Shown: positions 8,268 through 17,472 of the stretch, piece by piece
How the letters are laid out: each line of letters opens with the position of its first letter
Numbering within the stretch: position 1 is the first letter of the stretch
Origin: Pseudomonadota bacterium
GTDB lineage: Bacteria; Bdellovibrionota; Bacteriovoracia; Bacteriovoracales; Bacteriovoracaceae
Length of the DNA: 64,000 nucleotides
Reading direction: 5' to 3'
NCBI GenBank assembly: GCA_027487515.1
Contig: JAIYDL010000005.1
Span: 62,001 to 126,000 of the forward strand
Notes under the pieces: generated by a model
What the model saw: only the letters and a program-made list of their open reading frames with translations
What the model was told of the DNA's origin: nothing
The model's database searches: none
Made by a program: the position numbers and the translations under genes

Positions 8268-9901
8268 CGATGGGCTCCGAGGTAGAAACTGTCATCTCGG
8301 CAACGATCTGGGACGTTGCACGGTGGACTTCGGTAAGCGAAACTCGCGCATTCCTGGTACCCTGCGGACCGCCCACCGGAGCAGGTTCCTTCGAGGATCT
8401 TATAGAAATGATTCGGGAGAAGAACACTTGGTAACAGTGGCGGAGAGACGAGGGTGATGCGGTTGTTCTGAAAAGAAAAGCCAGGAGGCCTGTGATCAGG
8501 GACGGGCCCAAGAGGGGCAGAGGTCAGGTCGGATGGACAACCCCGTCGCGGATGGCCAGCGAGGGCCCGGTCAGCGATTCGTCTCGCTTCTGCCAGGCAC
8601 CCGGTGTTGTTGGCCGGGCACACGCAGGTCATGCGGCGTCGAAGGACCTCCGGCGTGGCAGGAGTCGTGCTCGCTCCAAGAGATCGCCCCTCGAGAGTTA
8701 TGCCATTGTCTTGTGACTGGACAACGAGACTTCCCCCCGATTGGGCAAGAGATATTCCACCACTGGGAAGTGACTGTTCGCGGCAGTAGCTCGTGCGAAA
8801 CTCATGGGGCACGACCTCAGAGAGACTCTGCCCGAGGTAGATTTTCTTAAGCTTTTCGTCACTCGAATTCATGACTCGGCGACAAAGGGGGGAGGTGCAC
8901 TCACAGGTCACCGTCGCTGGGATCGCGCGTTCGAAAACCGACAGCTCCCGCATGATCGAGGGTGCTCGCGTGACAACCCGACAGGTCCAGTTATTGGAGG
9001 CCATGTCCGTGGCTTGCTCCTGATACTCGTCACACAGTCCGAGGAGGTGCATCACCTCGTGCACGATGACCGGACACTCGATGTTCGAAGCGTAGGCGCG
9101 GGAAAAAGATCGAGACCCCACAGGGGTGATAGAGATGTCATTCGCAGAGGGTCGCTCACTGGCCGGGATGCGCGCGATGTCCTCCTGCCCTAGTGCAACG
9201 ATCTCAAGCCGTTCACCCGCTGGACCGCGAATGTTTGAGGAAGCGATCTGAAGGCATCCCTGAGCGCGCTCGAGCATCGCTGAAGGAGCGACCGAACCAC
9301 GGTCTGATACAAAGTTCAGATGAAGCATGGCCTGATAGGTTCCATCACTTCGCCGCCGGAGGAGATAGTTTCCGGAGGTATACTGATTTTGTGAGTCACT
9401 CGCGAAGAGTCGGTGTTGCCCCGGTGCCAACTCACTGCACCCGGTAGAGCGTTCCGTTTCTCGAATCCCATTCAAAAGATCGGCCACCGTCCGATCCTGG
9501 GTGGATTCAACCGGAAGGCACTCGAGCCCTTTGGTGAGTTCTACGGTGCCGGCCCCCCCATGGACGACATCGAAGAGAAGATTTAAGTTCTCCATCACCT
9601 CCGCGCGCTTAGGAGAAGCCGTATTCCGTAGAACCTCGGCCCGGGCCAAGAGGTAGTTCTGTAGTGTGACCTTCGCCTGGTCACGGTTGCTGCGGCCGAA
9701 GAGCTCGAGTAACCCGCGGCCCACCTCCGGCTCGAAGTCACTCAGCCGGTACTGCTGACGATTAAAAACAAAGGTCTGATCTGCGCGAGCTGGGTCGATG
9801 CGCCCGCTCGCTATCTGCTGCTGAAGGTAGCGTCGTGCTTCCGGGCCCGCTACCGCGGCCACCGAAAGGATCATGCTGATCGTCAGTAGGAATGCCTTCA
9901 T
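8264..9901 (-). CDS. Secreted metzincin-like zinc metalloprotease, paralogue 2
   Basis: A 545-residue secreted protein. ATG 9901 starts a typical signal peptide (MKAFLLTISMILSVAAVAG); the frame opens 13 codons earlier, but those residues are basic and do not fit. The helical N-terminal domain contains RYLQQQIASGRIDPARADQTF, similar to paralogue 1. The zinc motif is HEVMHLLGLCDEY with H281, E282, H285 and D291, and S-I-M follows about 40 residues later. Cysteine pairs CECTSPLC and CVCPANNTGC come next, then the shared C-terminal EGTCSGGRSAGYQECASFAY block. It lies 109 bases after paralogue 1 and overlaps the small protein gene after it by four bases. The SD is weak (TTGGTAG), so translation may be modest. 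Protease activity is inferred from the motif only. Confidence 0.85.
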   Translation of the reverse strand: MKAFLLTISMILSVAAVAGPEARRYLQQQIASGRIDPARADQTFVFNRQQYRLSDFEPEVGRGLLELFGRSNRDQAKVTLQNYLLARAEVLRNTASPKRAEVMENLNLLFDVVHGGAGTVELTKGLECLPVESTQDRTVADLLNGIRETERSTGCSELAPGQHRLFASDSQNQYTSGNYLLRRRSDGTYQAMLHLNFVSDRGSVAPSAMLERAQGCLQIASSNIRGPAGERLEIVALGQEDIARIPASERPSANDISITPVGSRSFSRAYASNIECPVIVHEVMHLLGLCDEYQEQATDMASNNWTCRVVTRAPSIMRELSVFERAIPATVTCECTSPLCRRVMNSSDEKLKKIYLGQSLSEVVPHEFRTSYCREQSLPSGGISLAQSGGSLVVQSQDNGITLEGRSLGASTTPATPEVLRRRMTCVCPANNTGCLAEARRIADRALAGHPRRGCPSDLTSAPLGPVPDHRPPGFSFQNNRITLVSPPLLPSVLLPNHFYKILEGTCSGGRSAGYQECASFAYRSPPCNVPDRCRDDSFYLGAHR

Positions 9902-9984
9902 GAATTTTACTACCAAGTAAATCCGTTTCCTCAACCTCATGATAAACGCAAACCTGCGCTCATCCTATGGAGGGGCAAGAAGTG

Positions 9985-10010
9985 CTCCGAACGCTGGGAC
10001 GTTCGAGGAG
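9985..10010 (-). promoter_or_regulatory. Stem-loop after the first metzincin gene
   Basis: CTCCGAACG and CGTTCGAGGAG pair over ten bases with one bulged A, around a short loop, directly behind the stop codon at 10011. No run of T follows on the - strand, so it is not a classic intrinsic terminator. It may protect the message end or mark partial termination between paralogues 1 and 2. Confidence 0.4.
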
Positions 10011-12365
10011 CTACTGCCGGCTCCCTAGGAAGTGCTCCGGATTCTGGCACTGAGGGGGGATCTGAGAGCAGAAGTTCGTGTAGGCGTAAGCCGCACAGGT
10101 TTGGTAAGCCGCAGATTGACCGCCAGTGCAGGTCCCCTCAAGGATCTTGTGAAAGTGGTTCGGCTCCAGCATGCTTGAAACTCGGGGTGGGTTTTGGATC
10201 GTCACTTGATTGTTCTGAAGCGAGACACTCGGTCGCGCCACGGCCCGAGGCCCAGCTCCACGAGAAGCCGGCATGGGGGTTTCGAACATCGGGCACTGAC
10301 TTGTGTACCCCGGATTCCGAGCGACTCTCTGAAGGAGCTCGATTTCCACCAGACAAGGGTTATCGTTGGGGCTGCAAGTGCAGATCCTCCGCTGCGTCGT
10401 GATCTGTGGTCGAGAGCCAACAACAACGACCGTAGACTCATCGTAGATGACACTCGATCGTGACTGAGGCGTAACCGAAACACTTGCTCCGCCAGGGATT
10501 GGACCAGGACTACCCGGCTGCATGACACATCCGGCCCTCAAGCGCAGTGGAACAAGATCGAGGAACTTTGCACCGAAAAAAGCTTGGCGCATGCGCTCGT
10601 CACCACGACTGGCAGCGCGACACTGAGACGAGTTACAACTGCAGGTCACAGTGGTTGGGACGGCTTGTTCAAAGAAGGCGTCGTTGTAATTCATGATCGT
10701 GGCCCGGGCGGGTGTTGGTCTACAGGAATACACGAGCGGAGGTAGCGGTGCATTCGGACTCCGTGCCGGAGCGATCGCCGACGACCCCGCGGTGTAGGGA
10801 ACTCGGTCTTCGTACTCATCGCAAAGCCCGAGGTGATGAAGAACCTCGTGAGTCACTGTTGAGCAATTGATGTCAGAGTTAAATGAAGAACTCGTCGCTC
10901 TTACTCCAGGGCCCACGACGTCTACCCATCTTTCCCGCGGCCTGTTGGACCATGGGATTTGACCTGCCTCTTCCGGAGTCGCCAGTACGATCTCCAGCAT
11001 CTGGCCATTCGGACCGCGCATGTTAAGGTTGGCCTGAGCAAGGCAGCTCCTGGCCCGGTTCATCATGTCTTGATTCGAGATCGTCGCACCCGGGCCTTGT
11101 CGGAAGTAGATGTTGACCAGGGCTTGGTAATGGCCGTCGGGTCTGCGCCTCAGAAGGAATTGACTCTGATCAACGGAGCTATTATTGAGTCGGACCTGGC
11201 CTGGTGGGAGTTCCCCGCAGCCTCGGTCTCTGGTGGAGTTTTGGAGCTGAGAGAGGATATCCTGAATTGATTGGCCCGTCGGAGGCTGAAGGCATTCTTG
11301 CATCGCTCGCGCCATTTCTTCTTGTCCCCGGCGACCATGGAGCTGGTTGAAGAGGCGCTGCAGGTTGGCCATCACGTCAGTTCGCTCACGGGAGTTCCCC
11401 TGCATGAGCTGCAGTCGACCCATCATGTAGTTCTGTAGTGTCTGCGATGCCTGCCGGCGATCGACGCGATTGAAAAGATCACTCATCCCATCACCGACGG
11501 TGTTTTCGTAGTCTCCGAGACGATGAGTCCGGCCATTGTGTTCGAAAGTCCCTGAGGGGTTACTGGGGTTAATTCTTCCGGCGGCGATCTCTTCTCGAAG
11601 GAAGCGGTTCACATCGGTGGTGGTCGGTCTAGGAGTGCCTTGAGGGGGTCGTCCGGTCGCCTGAGGTGTTTCGATTCCTGGAACGGCCGGTCCGCTCCCA
11701 ACCCCAGTGGTTGATGGGGGAACGTTGCCTCCGCTTGGTCGCAAGGGAGCGACGGTACCGGTCCCAGATGAGGGAAGTTCATTGCCGGGAGTGGGTCCGG
11801 GGGGTGTCACGGCTAGCTCTCCTCCGGGAGGGGTCTGTCCGGTAGGTCCTGGCCGCGTAGGTCGTGTTGTGTTCCCACCAGTGAGAGTCGGTTGGGTTCC
11901 GGTGTTCGGCGGAGTAGGAGTGGTGGGTTCTCCATCAGCAGTCCCACCGCCGGAGGGAGTCTGACCTGTCGGTCCGCCTTCAGTTCCAGAGAGTACCCCG
12001 AGCGTAATGCGGTTTCTCCGAAGGAGCTCGCTTCGACGAATGTGCTCAGTGACCCGGGCGTTCACGGCCTCGAGGTTCGACTGACAAATAGGATCTGAAC
12101 CTGAACTGGTGCAATTAGATCCCTTGAAGGTTGCAACGGATTGGCTCACGCGCTGGCGGAAAGCCTCGATACAATCAGAGAGACCTTCATTTGCTTCATA
12201 GCGCCGCTGGCTATCAAAAATTTTGGGTTCGAGGCGGACTCCGCGCTGATCAATAGTGACCTCTACAGGAAACGAGGGACCACTCAAACACTGCCAGTCT
12301 GCGAGGATGGCCCCGGCCGTCGCCTCGTAGCTCAGGAGAATCAATGCCGATGCTAGAAACCTCAT
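10011..12365 (-). CDS. Secreted metzincin-like metalloprotease with Pro/Thr/Gly-rich linker, paralogue 1
   Basis: A 784-residue secreted protein, the largest of the three paralogues. ATG 12365 starts a signal peptide (MRFLASALILLSYEATAGA) with AAAGG upstream; the frame runs 24 codons further without a plausible N-terminus. Residues about 20-125 form an extra N-terminal domain with cysteines. Then come about 120 residues rich in Pro, Thr and Gly, including two copies of PTGQTP(S/P)GG. The homologous core begins near FLREEIAAGRI. The zinc motif is HEVLHHLGLCDEY with H506, E507, H510 and D516, followed by a T-I-M-N Met-turn candidate. It ends with EGTCTGGQSAAYQTCAAYAY. TATGAT at 12405-12400 is a possible -10. 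The linker may span the cell surface. Its own small partner is missing next to it. Confidence 0.85.
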   Translation of the reverse strand: MRFLASALILLSYEATAGAILADWQCLSGPSFPVEVTIDQRGVRLEPKIFDSQRRYEANEGLSDCIEAFRQRVSQSVATFKGSNCTSSGSDPICQSNLEAVNARVTEHIRRSELLRRNRITLGVLSGTEGGPTGQTPSGGGTADGEPTTPTPPNTGTQPTLTGGNTTRPTRPGPTGQTPPGGELAVTPPGPTPGNELPSSGTGTVAPLRPSGGNVPPSTTGVGSGPAVPGIETPQATGRPPQGTPRPTTTDVNRFLREEIAAGRINPSNPSGTFEHNGRTHRLGDYENTVGDGMSDLFNRVDRRQASQTLQNYMMGRLQLMQGNSRERTDVMANLQRLFNQLHGRRGQEEMARAMQECLQPPTGQSIQDILSQLQNSTRDRGCGELPPGQVRLNNSSVDQSQFLLRRRPDGHYQALVNIYFRQGPGATISNQDMMNRARSCLAQANLNMRGPNGQMLEIVLATPEEAGQIPWSNRPRERWVDVVGPGVRATSSSFNSDINCSTVTHEVLHHLGLCDEYEDRVPYTAGSSAIAPARSPNAPLPPLVYSCRPTPARATIMNYNDAFFEQAVPTTVTCSCNSSQCRAASRGDERMRQAFFGAKFLDLVPLRLRAGCVMQPGSPGPIPGGASVSVTPQSRSSVIYDESTVVVVGSRPQITTQRRICTCSPNDNPCLVEIELLQRVARNPGYTSQCPMFETPMPASRGAGPRAVARPSVSLQNNQVTIQNPPRVSSMLEPNHFHKILEGTCTGGQSAAYQTCAAYAYTNFCSQIPPQCQNPEHFLGSRQ

Positions 12366-12581
12366 ACGCAAAACACCTTTCCAAGCAGGTACCCCTTTTA
12401 TCATACCCGGAAAATTGACTAAGCCATGATGAGGCAAATACTTCTATAACTCAAACCGAAGAAACTCTCCTCCGATCTGTCGAAAAATCGCTAATCTAGC
12501 GGACATAAATGTTGATGATTACTAGATTCGTTTGGCAAAAGAGTGCCAGGAAGTGCCCGGATTAGTGGGCAAGAGTGAAAG

Positions 12582-12608
12582 GAGAGGGAGACTCTCGCCC
12601 CCCCTCTC
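12582..12608 (-). terminator. Possible terminator behind lon
   Basis: On the - strand GAGAGGG (12608-12602) pairs with CCCTCTC (12588-12582), followed by CTTTCACTCTT. The stem is GC-strong but the T tract is poor, so confidence is modest. Confidence 0.4.
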
Positions 12609-12613
12609 TCGGC

Positions 12614-15202
12614 TCAGCGTCGCTTGAGGGCGATTTTTAAAACTTCATCAAAATGCCGGACCGGGTGGAACTTCATCCCTTTCCGGTGGCGCTCTGGAAC
12701 TTCTTTAAGGTCCTTTTCGTTTTGCCACGGAAGGATGATTTCTTTGATCCCGGCGCGTTTGGCAGCGAGGACTTTCTCCTTGATTCCACCTACGGGGAGA
12801 ACTTTTCCAGTCAGGCTCAACTCCCCCGTCATGGCGACGTCTCCGCGGACCATTTGGTGGGTCGCGAGGCTGTACAGAGCAAGGGCCATGGTGATCCCAG
12901 CGGATGGGCCATCTTTCGGCGTCGCCCCTGCTGGTAAGTGGAGATGGATCTCATGGGTCGCAAGGAAGTCCGTCGCCTCCTCTGGGTTCGGTGCTGGCAC
13001 GTTAGAATTGGCCGGAGCGACGGGCGCCACTGCTGGCTTCTTCGAAACCTTCTTCGCCACTTTCTTGACCAGTTTCTTCGAGAGTTTGAGCTCCTCTTCG
13101 ATCTGACTCTGGAGGATGCGCTTGACGTAGCTGTAGGCCAGGTTCGCGGACTCTCCCATCACTTCTCCGAGCTGGCCGGTGAGCTTGAAGCCCTTCCCTT
13201 TCAGCGGAATTGATTCGACGAAGAGGATATCGCCACCGAAGGAAGTCCAGGCAAGGCCCGTGACGATCCCCGGCTGGAGTGGCTTCTGCGCCATGTCCGT
13301 CTCGAAGCGCTTGCTGCCCAGGATCTTCTCAAGGTCTACGACGGCCGGAGCAAACTTCTTAAAGCGCTTGCTCGAGACCTTCTCGAGCGCCGCCTTCCGG
13401 CACAGCTTCGCGATCATTTGTTCCATGACTCGCACCCCCGGTTCGCGAGCGTAGTCGGAGACGAGGGCTTTCAAAACCGGTGCACCGAGGGAGAACTCCC
13501 GAGAGGTGAGGCCGTGCTTCTTCAGTTGCTTCGGAATCACCCACTTCGTTGCGATCGAGAGTTTTTCTTCGATGGTGTACCCGGAGAGCTCGATGAGCTC
13601 CATCCGATCTAAGAGGGCTTCCGGGATTTCGCCCACGTAATTGGCGGTGGCGATGAAGAGTACCTTCGAAAGGTCGAACGGCACATCGAGGTAGTTATCG
13701 ATGAACGTTTTGTTCTGCTCCGGATCGAGCACCTCTAAGAGCGCCGACGCTGGATCGCCTTGATACGACTTTCCGATCTTATCGATCTCATCCAGCATGA
13801 TGACTGGGTTATTCACTTCTACCCGCTTGAGCGCCTGGATGATTTTCCCCGGCATCGCTCCGACGTAGGTCCGGCGATGGCCCTTGATCTCAGCTTCGTC
13901 TTTCATGCCGCCAAGAGAGAAGCGGTAGAACTTGCGACCCAGCGCCTTGGCGATGGAATGCCCAAGGGAGGTCTTCCCCACGCCGGGAGGGCCCGCGAGG
14001 CAGAGGATGGTTCCATCGTATTCCGGCTTGAGCTTCCGGACCGCGAGGAACTCGAGGATTCGTTCCTTCGGTTTCTCAAGCCCATAGTGATCTTTTTCGA
14101 GGATCTTTTTGGCAGAATCGATGTCAACTTTATCGTCCGAGGACTTGCTCCACGGGAGCTGCACCATCCAGTTGAGGTAGGTCCGCGTGACATTGTACTC
14201 GGGAGACGAATCAGGGATCGATTCAAGCCGCTCGAGCTCCTCGAGGGCCGCCTTCCGGGCTTCCTCGGGGAGGCCTCCCTCATCCAGGGCCTCCTTGATC
14301 TTCTTCATGTCCTTGGCTTTATCGTCCTCGTCCAGCCCGAGCTCGTTCCGGATGACCTTGAGCTGCTCGCGGAGGAAGTACTCGCGCTGGTACTTGTTCA
14401 CCTTATCGTTCACCTCATCGGTGATTTTCTTCTGAATGTCCGCGACGTCTTTTTCGCGCTTGAGGTACACGAGAAGTTTTGCGAAGCGCTTCTTCACGAT
14501 CAGCGTCTCGAGAAAGTCCTGCGCTTCCGGAACGTCGAGGGAGAGCGCGAAGGCAACCAGATCTGCCAGAGATCCCGGGGACGGAGAGTTCAGCATCGCG
14601 AGCTTCATCTCTTCGTTGAAGTACGGATTGATCTCCGAGAGCTTCTTCACCTGGTTAATCACCGAGCGCGTGTACGCGTCGAGCTCCTCGTCCGGCTCGT
14701 GGATGTCATTGAAGACCTCCGTCCGAGCGATGAGCAAGGGCGCGTCGGCGACGTACTCGACGGCCCGGTAGCGCTTCATGCCGTGAACCAGGAGGTTCAC
14801 GGACCCGTCCGGGAGCTTCAGTTTTTTGATCACCTTACACAGCACTCCAACCTTGTAGATGTCCTTGGGGGTGATCCCTTTCTGGGACAGGTCCGAGGGA
14901 ATCGGCGACGACGGCTTCACGTCCTCGTCTTCGAAGTCCTCGACGTCCTCGCCCATTTCTTGAAGCACGGAGTCCTGCTCTCCGAAGTCTTTGAACTTCA
15001 CGAGATTGAGGGCGACGTAGTTGTTCTTCGTCAGGTAGCTGTCGAGCTCCGGGGTGTACTTATCCTCCGAAAGGATGATCGGTGCGATCATCCCCGGGAA
15101 GATGGGGCTATTGACGATGGGAATGATGACGACTTCGCTCGGAGTATCTGCGACGACGTTTGATTCCGTGTTGGCTTTTGCATTCTTATCTCGAGGGGCC
15201 AT
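12614..15202 (-). CDS. lon: ATP-dependent Lon protease with a basic insertion
   Basis: An 862-residue Lon protease, a cytosolic hexamer that unfolds and degrades damaged and regulatory proteins. The N-terminal substrate domain spans about 23-260. The AAA+ module has Walker A GPPGVGKT at 404-411 and Walker B VIMLDEID around 467-474. The protease domain carries catalytic Ser767 (PKDGPSAG) and Lys810 (GGIKEK), 43 residues apart as in E. coli Lon. Between the start of the protease domain and the [10 protein letters not shown] strand lies a segment, about 707-745, rich in Lys then Pro/Ala, which most Lon proteins lack. An acidic stretch (about 83-95) interrupts the N-domain. AAGGA sits eight bases before the ATG. 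It follows the AMIN-domain gene by 15 bases and likely shares its promoter. Confidence 0.96.
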   Translation of the reverse strand: MAPRDKNAKANTESNVVADTPSEVVIIPIVNSPIFPGMIAPIILSEDKYTPELDSYLTKNNYVALNLVKFKDFGEQDSVLQEMGEDVEDFEDEDVKPSSPIPSDLSQKGITPKDIYKVGVLCKVIKKLKLPDGSVNLLVHGMKRYRAVEYVADAPLLIARTEVFNDIHEPDEELDAYTRSVINQVKKLSEINPYFNEEMKLAMLNSPSPGSLADLVAFALSLDVPEAQDFLETLIVKKRFAKLLVYLKREKDVADIQKKITDEVNDKVNKYQREYFLREQLKVIRNELGLDEDDKAKDMKKIKEALDEGGLPEEARKAALEELERLESIPDSSPEYNVTRTYLNWMVQLPWSKSSDDKVDIDSAKKILEKDHYGLEKPKERILEFLAVRKLKPEYDGTILCLAGPPGVGKTSLGHSIAKALGRKFYRFSLGGMKDEAEIKGHRRTYVGAMPGKIIQALKRVEVNNPVIMLDEIDKIGKSYQGDPASALLEVLDPEQNKTFIDNYLDVPFDLSKVLFIATANYVGEIPEALLDRMELIELSGYTIEEKLSIATKWVIPKQLKKHGLTSREFSLGAPVLKALVSDYAREPGVRVMEQMIAKLCRKAALEKVSSKRFKKFAPAVVDLEKILGSKRFETDMAQKPLQPGIVTGLAWTSFGGDILFVESIPLKGKGFKLTGQLGEVMGESANLAYSYVKRILQSQIEEELKLSKKLVKKVAKKVSKKPAVAPVAPANSNVPAPNPEEATDFLATHEIHLHLPAGATPKDGPSAGITMALALYSLATHQMVRGDVAMTGELSLTGKVLPVGGIKEKVLAAKRAGIKEIILPWQNEKDLKEVPERHRKGMKFHPVRHFDEVLKIALKRR

Positions 15203-15217
15203 GGGAATTCCTTCTGG

Positions 15218-15682
15218 TTAACGGATGTCGATGACGAGGCGGCCCGGGTTTTCAAGGTAGAAGATGTCGAAGCTCGACTTCCCCTTGAGGGCCACCTCCA
15301 TCGTGATTGTTTTTCCGTCCACGGTGATGAAATCGATCGCCTTGACGAACTTCGAATTCTTCATTTGCGGTTGGGCGGTCTGTATACTGGTGTCAAAGAA
15401 ATCAACGGATAGCTTTCGGTTCGCCGTGATGTGGCCGTAGAGCTTGGGGACGATCGGAGTGTTGAAGTCGATGACCACTCGCTCGTAGCCCCGGCCATTG
15501 AGCGCGGAGTTGCGGACACCGGTGATCGAAGACTTCACCTCGGAGTTCATGTGAAAGACGCCGGAGTCGAGGAAGATTGATTTCTTCCGCGGGGAGACCT
15601 TCCAGATGCGCTCGTCCATGAGGTTCTGCGCCAGGGCCGACGACACTGCAAGGAACCCCAGAAAAATGAAACTCAACTTCAT
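15218..15682 (-). CDS. Secreted AMIN-domain protein
   Basis: A 154-residue protein with a signal peptide (about residues 1-19, ending SALA-QN). The rest fits an AMIN domain: RVVIDFNTPIVPKLYGHI near the middle and DIFYLENPGRLVIDIR at the C-terminus. AMIN domains bind peptidoglycan or septal cell wall and target amidases and PilQ-type secretins, so this protein is likely periplasmic and cell-wall associated. ATG 15682 is chosen because GAGGAG lies about six bases upstream; a GTG two codons earlier is too close to that site. It is the first gene of a likely two-gene unit with lon, 15 bases away. Why a cell-wall binder should be linked to lon is unclear. Confidence 0.75.
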   Translation of the reverse strand: MKLSFIFLGFLAVSSALAQNLMDERIWKVSPRKKSIFLDSGVFHMNSEVKSSITGVRNSALNGRGYERVVIDFNTPIVPKLYGHITANRKLSVDFFDTSIQTAQPQMKNSKFVKAIDFITVDGKTITMEVALKGKSSFDIFYLENPGRLVIDIR

Positions 15683-15712
15683 TCGCACTCCTCATGAATG
15701 ATGGTTCATTTG

Positions 15713-15741
15713 ATTCTAGTGAAAAGAGCGGGCTAAGACAA
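15713..15741 (-). promoter_or_regulatory. Probable promoter for the AMIN-lon unit
   Basis: On the - strand TTGTCT (15741-15736), a 17-base spacer and TAGAAT (15718-15713). The -35 overlaps the stop codon of the matrixin gene. Four of six and five of six consensus positions match. Transcription would begin about 25 bases before ATG 15682. Confidence 0.5.
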
Positions 15742-17442
15742 AAAAATCTTACGTGATTTCAGGAGAGTCGCCGCCGTCGTCGCCAGGAGGAAACCGAGGG
15801 CCAGGAGAGGAAGAGAGGAGCTCGGACCGCCTCCGCCGGGAGGACCGAGGGTTCCGCAACCGGCCACCGCCGCCACCTGATTCGCCGACGTCGCCGAGGA
15901 CGTGGAGGACGTTTCATTGGTGCGGGCGACGGCGTAGGTGAACGGAGCATCGAGGCAGGCCTCATTATCCGACAAGATCTGTTCGGTACCGATCAGGGGT
16001 TGTAAGCTCCCGGAAGAGTTGTCCCACAGAGTCGTGATGAGGAGATACGGGAGGTAACTGCCTGAACTGAAGGTGTCCGGATCCGGAAAGGTCTGCGCGA
16101 CCGTTGACCCACTGAGACGCCGAGAGCGAACAGAGATCTGAAAATTGTTTCGCGCTGGCACACTCGGATCCAGGGGGACGAGTGTTTCAAAATCCGGATT
16201 GTAAGACTCCGTCACAGAATCGTAGGTCAGAGAGTTCTGCGCATTCACAATTGTCCCGGCCGAGGTCTTGACGTCAACCTGATACTCGAGCTGATTCCCC
16301 AAGGCAAAGGAGACGATCGCTATTTTGAGAACATACCGGCTTCCCACGAGCGGGCCAAAGTTCACCTGAAAAATATCCGAGGGGGACCAGGTTGTCATGG
16401 ATGGATTTCGAAACCACCCGACGAACGCGTTGTCACCCTTTTCCGGGGTCGCGGAATCGTAGGAGAAAATGGGAAGCTCCGTGAAGGCCTGAGCGAGTTT
16501 GCGCTGACCGTAAGCCGAGTCGGCCCGGAGGCTGCAGCTAATGGAGACCGTACCAACGTCGACGCTCGGACGATCGCTGGAGAGCTTGATCGGCTGTGGC
16601 CTCCCATCAAACTCCGTTCCGCAGCGGGAGAAGAAAGAGCCGACGTAGGCCCCGGGGCAGAAGTTCTTCTGCGCATTCGCAAAGTATCCCGGGAGCGACG
16701 CCGCGTTCTTCACCGGGGCCACGTAGAGGTAGTAGGCATCGTCGGGGTCCAGACCTTTGAGCGAGAAAGCGCCCGACTCCCCGGTGATGACCCCAGTAGA
16801 TTTTCCCGTCGTCAGAGAAATCGCTTGGACATGGGCGCCGAGGACAGGAATGCTCTGGCCCCCCTGCACGTGGCCAGTGATGGCCCCGTAGTCTGAAGCG
16901 TCGTACTTACTCCGCACTCCGCTGGCGTCGTCGAAGGCAATCGTCGATTGTCCCGTGAAGGAAGAATAGAACATCGATGCGTCGAGGACCTCGGAATGCG
17001 AGAGCCCCAGAACGTGGCCGAGCTCGTGGGTGACCACGTCTCCCAGGTAGACTTGCCCAGAAGGATAGAGACCGGGGCTGGTTCGAAAGCTATAGCTGTC
17101 GTTCAGGCTGATGCTCGCGCGCTGAATCGATCCGGAGGAGTTAAAGCTCACTTCCGTCAGACCGATGACGGCCGAACCGAAGGGAAAGTTCGATCGAAAT
17201 CGGATCTCATTCGACGAGGAGCCGACGACCGCAAACTTGGCACTCGAGGCATTGTTCCACTGAGCGATGGAGGAGAGAATAATGCTCCGGGCCTGGGCGT
17301 CCGTCATGTCACTGGTGCCAGATCTGATCACCATGGGGATCGATGGGTTTGCCCAGAATAGCTCGTTCCCCGCCCCGGAAAGGGAGGACTGGTGGGCGAG
17401 GGCCGCGAATGAGACGAGGAGACTGACGAGGGAGCTCAGCAT
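15733..17442 (-). CDS. Membrane-anchored matrixin-type metalloprotease (M10-like)
   Basis: A 569-residue secreted zinc protease. The signal peptide ends at LAH or just after. The catalytic domain lies in about 28-185, with HELGHVLGLSHS (HExxHxxGxxH) near 139-150 and a D-A-S-M-F Met-turn, both typical of matrixins. It is followed by a Spa/CNA-like strand pattern starting GAITGHVQGGQSIPVLGAHVQAI (carboxypeptidase-regulatory-like fold) and then beta-rich regions. The C-terminus has a Gly/Pro/Ser linker, a hydrophobic segment LPLLALGFLLATTAATLL and a short basic end (KSRK), a tripartite pattern seen in sorting-signal (CTERM) proteins. The ATG sits in the 3' arm of an eight-base-pair hairpin. The next gene upstream, 30 bases away, is also C-terminally anchored. 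Surface protease role is inferred. Confidence 0.87.
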   Translation of the reverse strand: MLSSLVSLLVSFAALAHQSSLSGAGNELFWANPSIPMVIRSGTSDMTDAQARSIILSSIAQWNNASSAKFAVVGSSSNEIRFRSNFPFGSAVIGLTEVSFNSSGSIQRASISLNDSYSFRTSPGLYPSGQVYLGDVVTHELGHVLGLSHSEVLDASMFYSSFTGQSTIAFDDASGVRSKYDASDYGAITGHVQGGQSIPVLGAHVQAISLTTGKSTGVITGESGAFSLKGLDPDDAYYLYVAPVKNAASLPGYFANAQKNFCPGAYVGSFFSRCGTEFDGRPQPIKLSSDRPSVDVGTVSISCSLRADSAYGQRKLAQAFTELPIFSYDSATPEKGDNAFVGWFRNPSMTTWSPSDIFQVNFGPLVGSRYVLKIAIVSFALGNQLEYQVDVKTSAGTIVNAQNSLTYDSVTESYNPDFETLVPLDPSVPARNNFQISVRSRRLSGSTVAQTFPDPDTFSSGSYLPYLLITTLWDNSSGSLQPLIGTEQILSDNEACLDAPFTYAVARTNETSSTSSATSANQVAAVAGCGTLGPPGGGGPSSSLPLLALGFLLATTAATLLKSRKIFLS

Positions 17443-17459
17443 TTCAATCCGTTGAAATG
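17440..17459 (-). promoter_or_regulatory. Hairpin enclosing the matrixin start codon
   Basis: CATTTCAA and TTGAAATG pair perfectly over eight bases around a CGGA loop (- strand order). The start codon ATG is the last part of the 3' arm and the only SD-like bases are in the loop. This layout could limit translation initiation unless opened by a ribosome arriving from the upstream gene or by heat. Confidence 0.5.
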
Positions 17460-17472
17460 GTCGTTGGTGCCG

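Noticed and set aside
13760..15163. A 467-residue open frame antisense to lon
   Set aside because: Mirror of strong codon bias in a GC-rich gene; no signal peptide, SD or recognisable motif, while lon is certain on the other strand.
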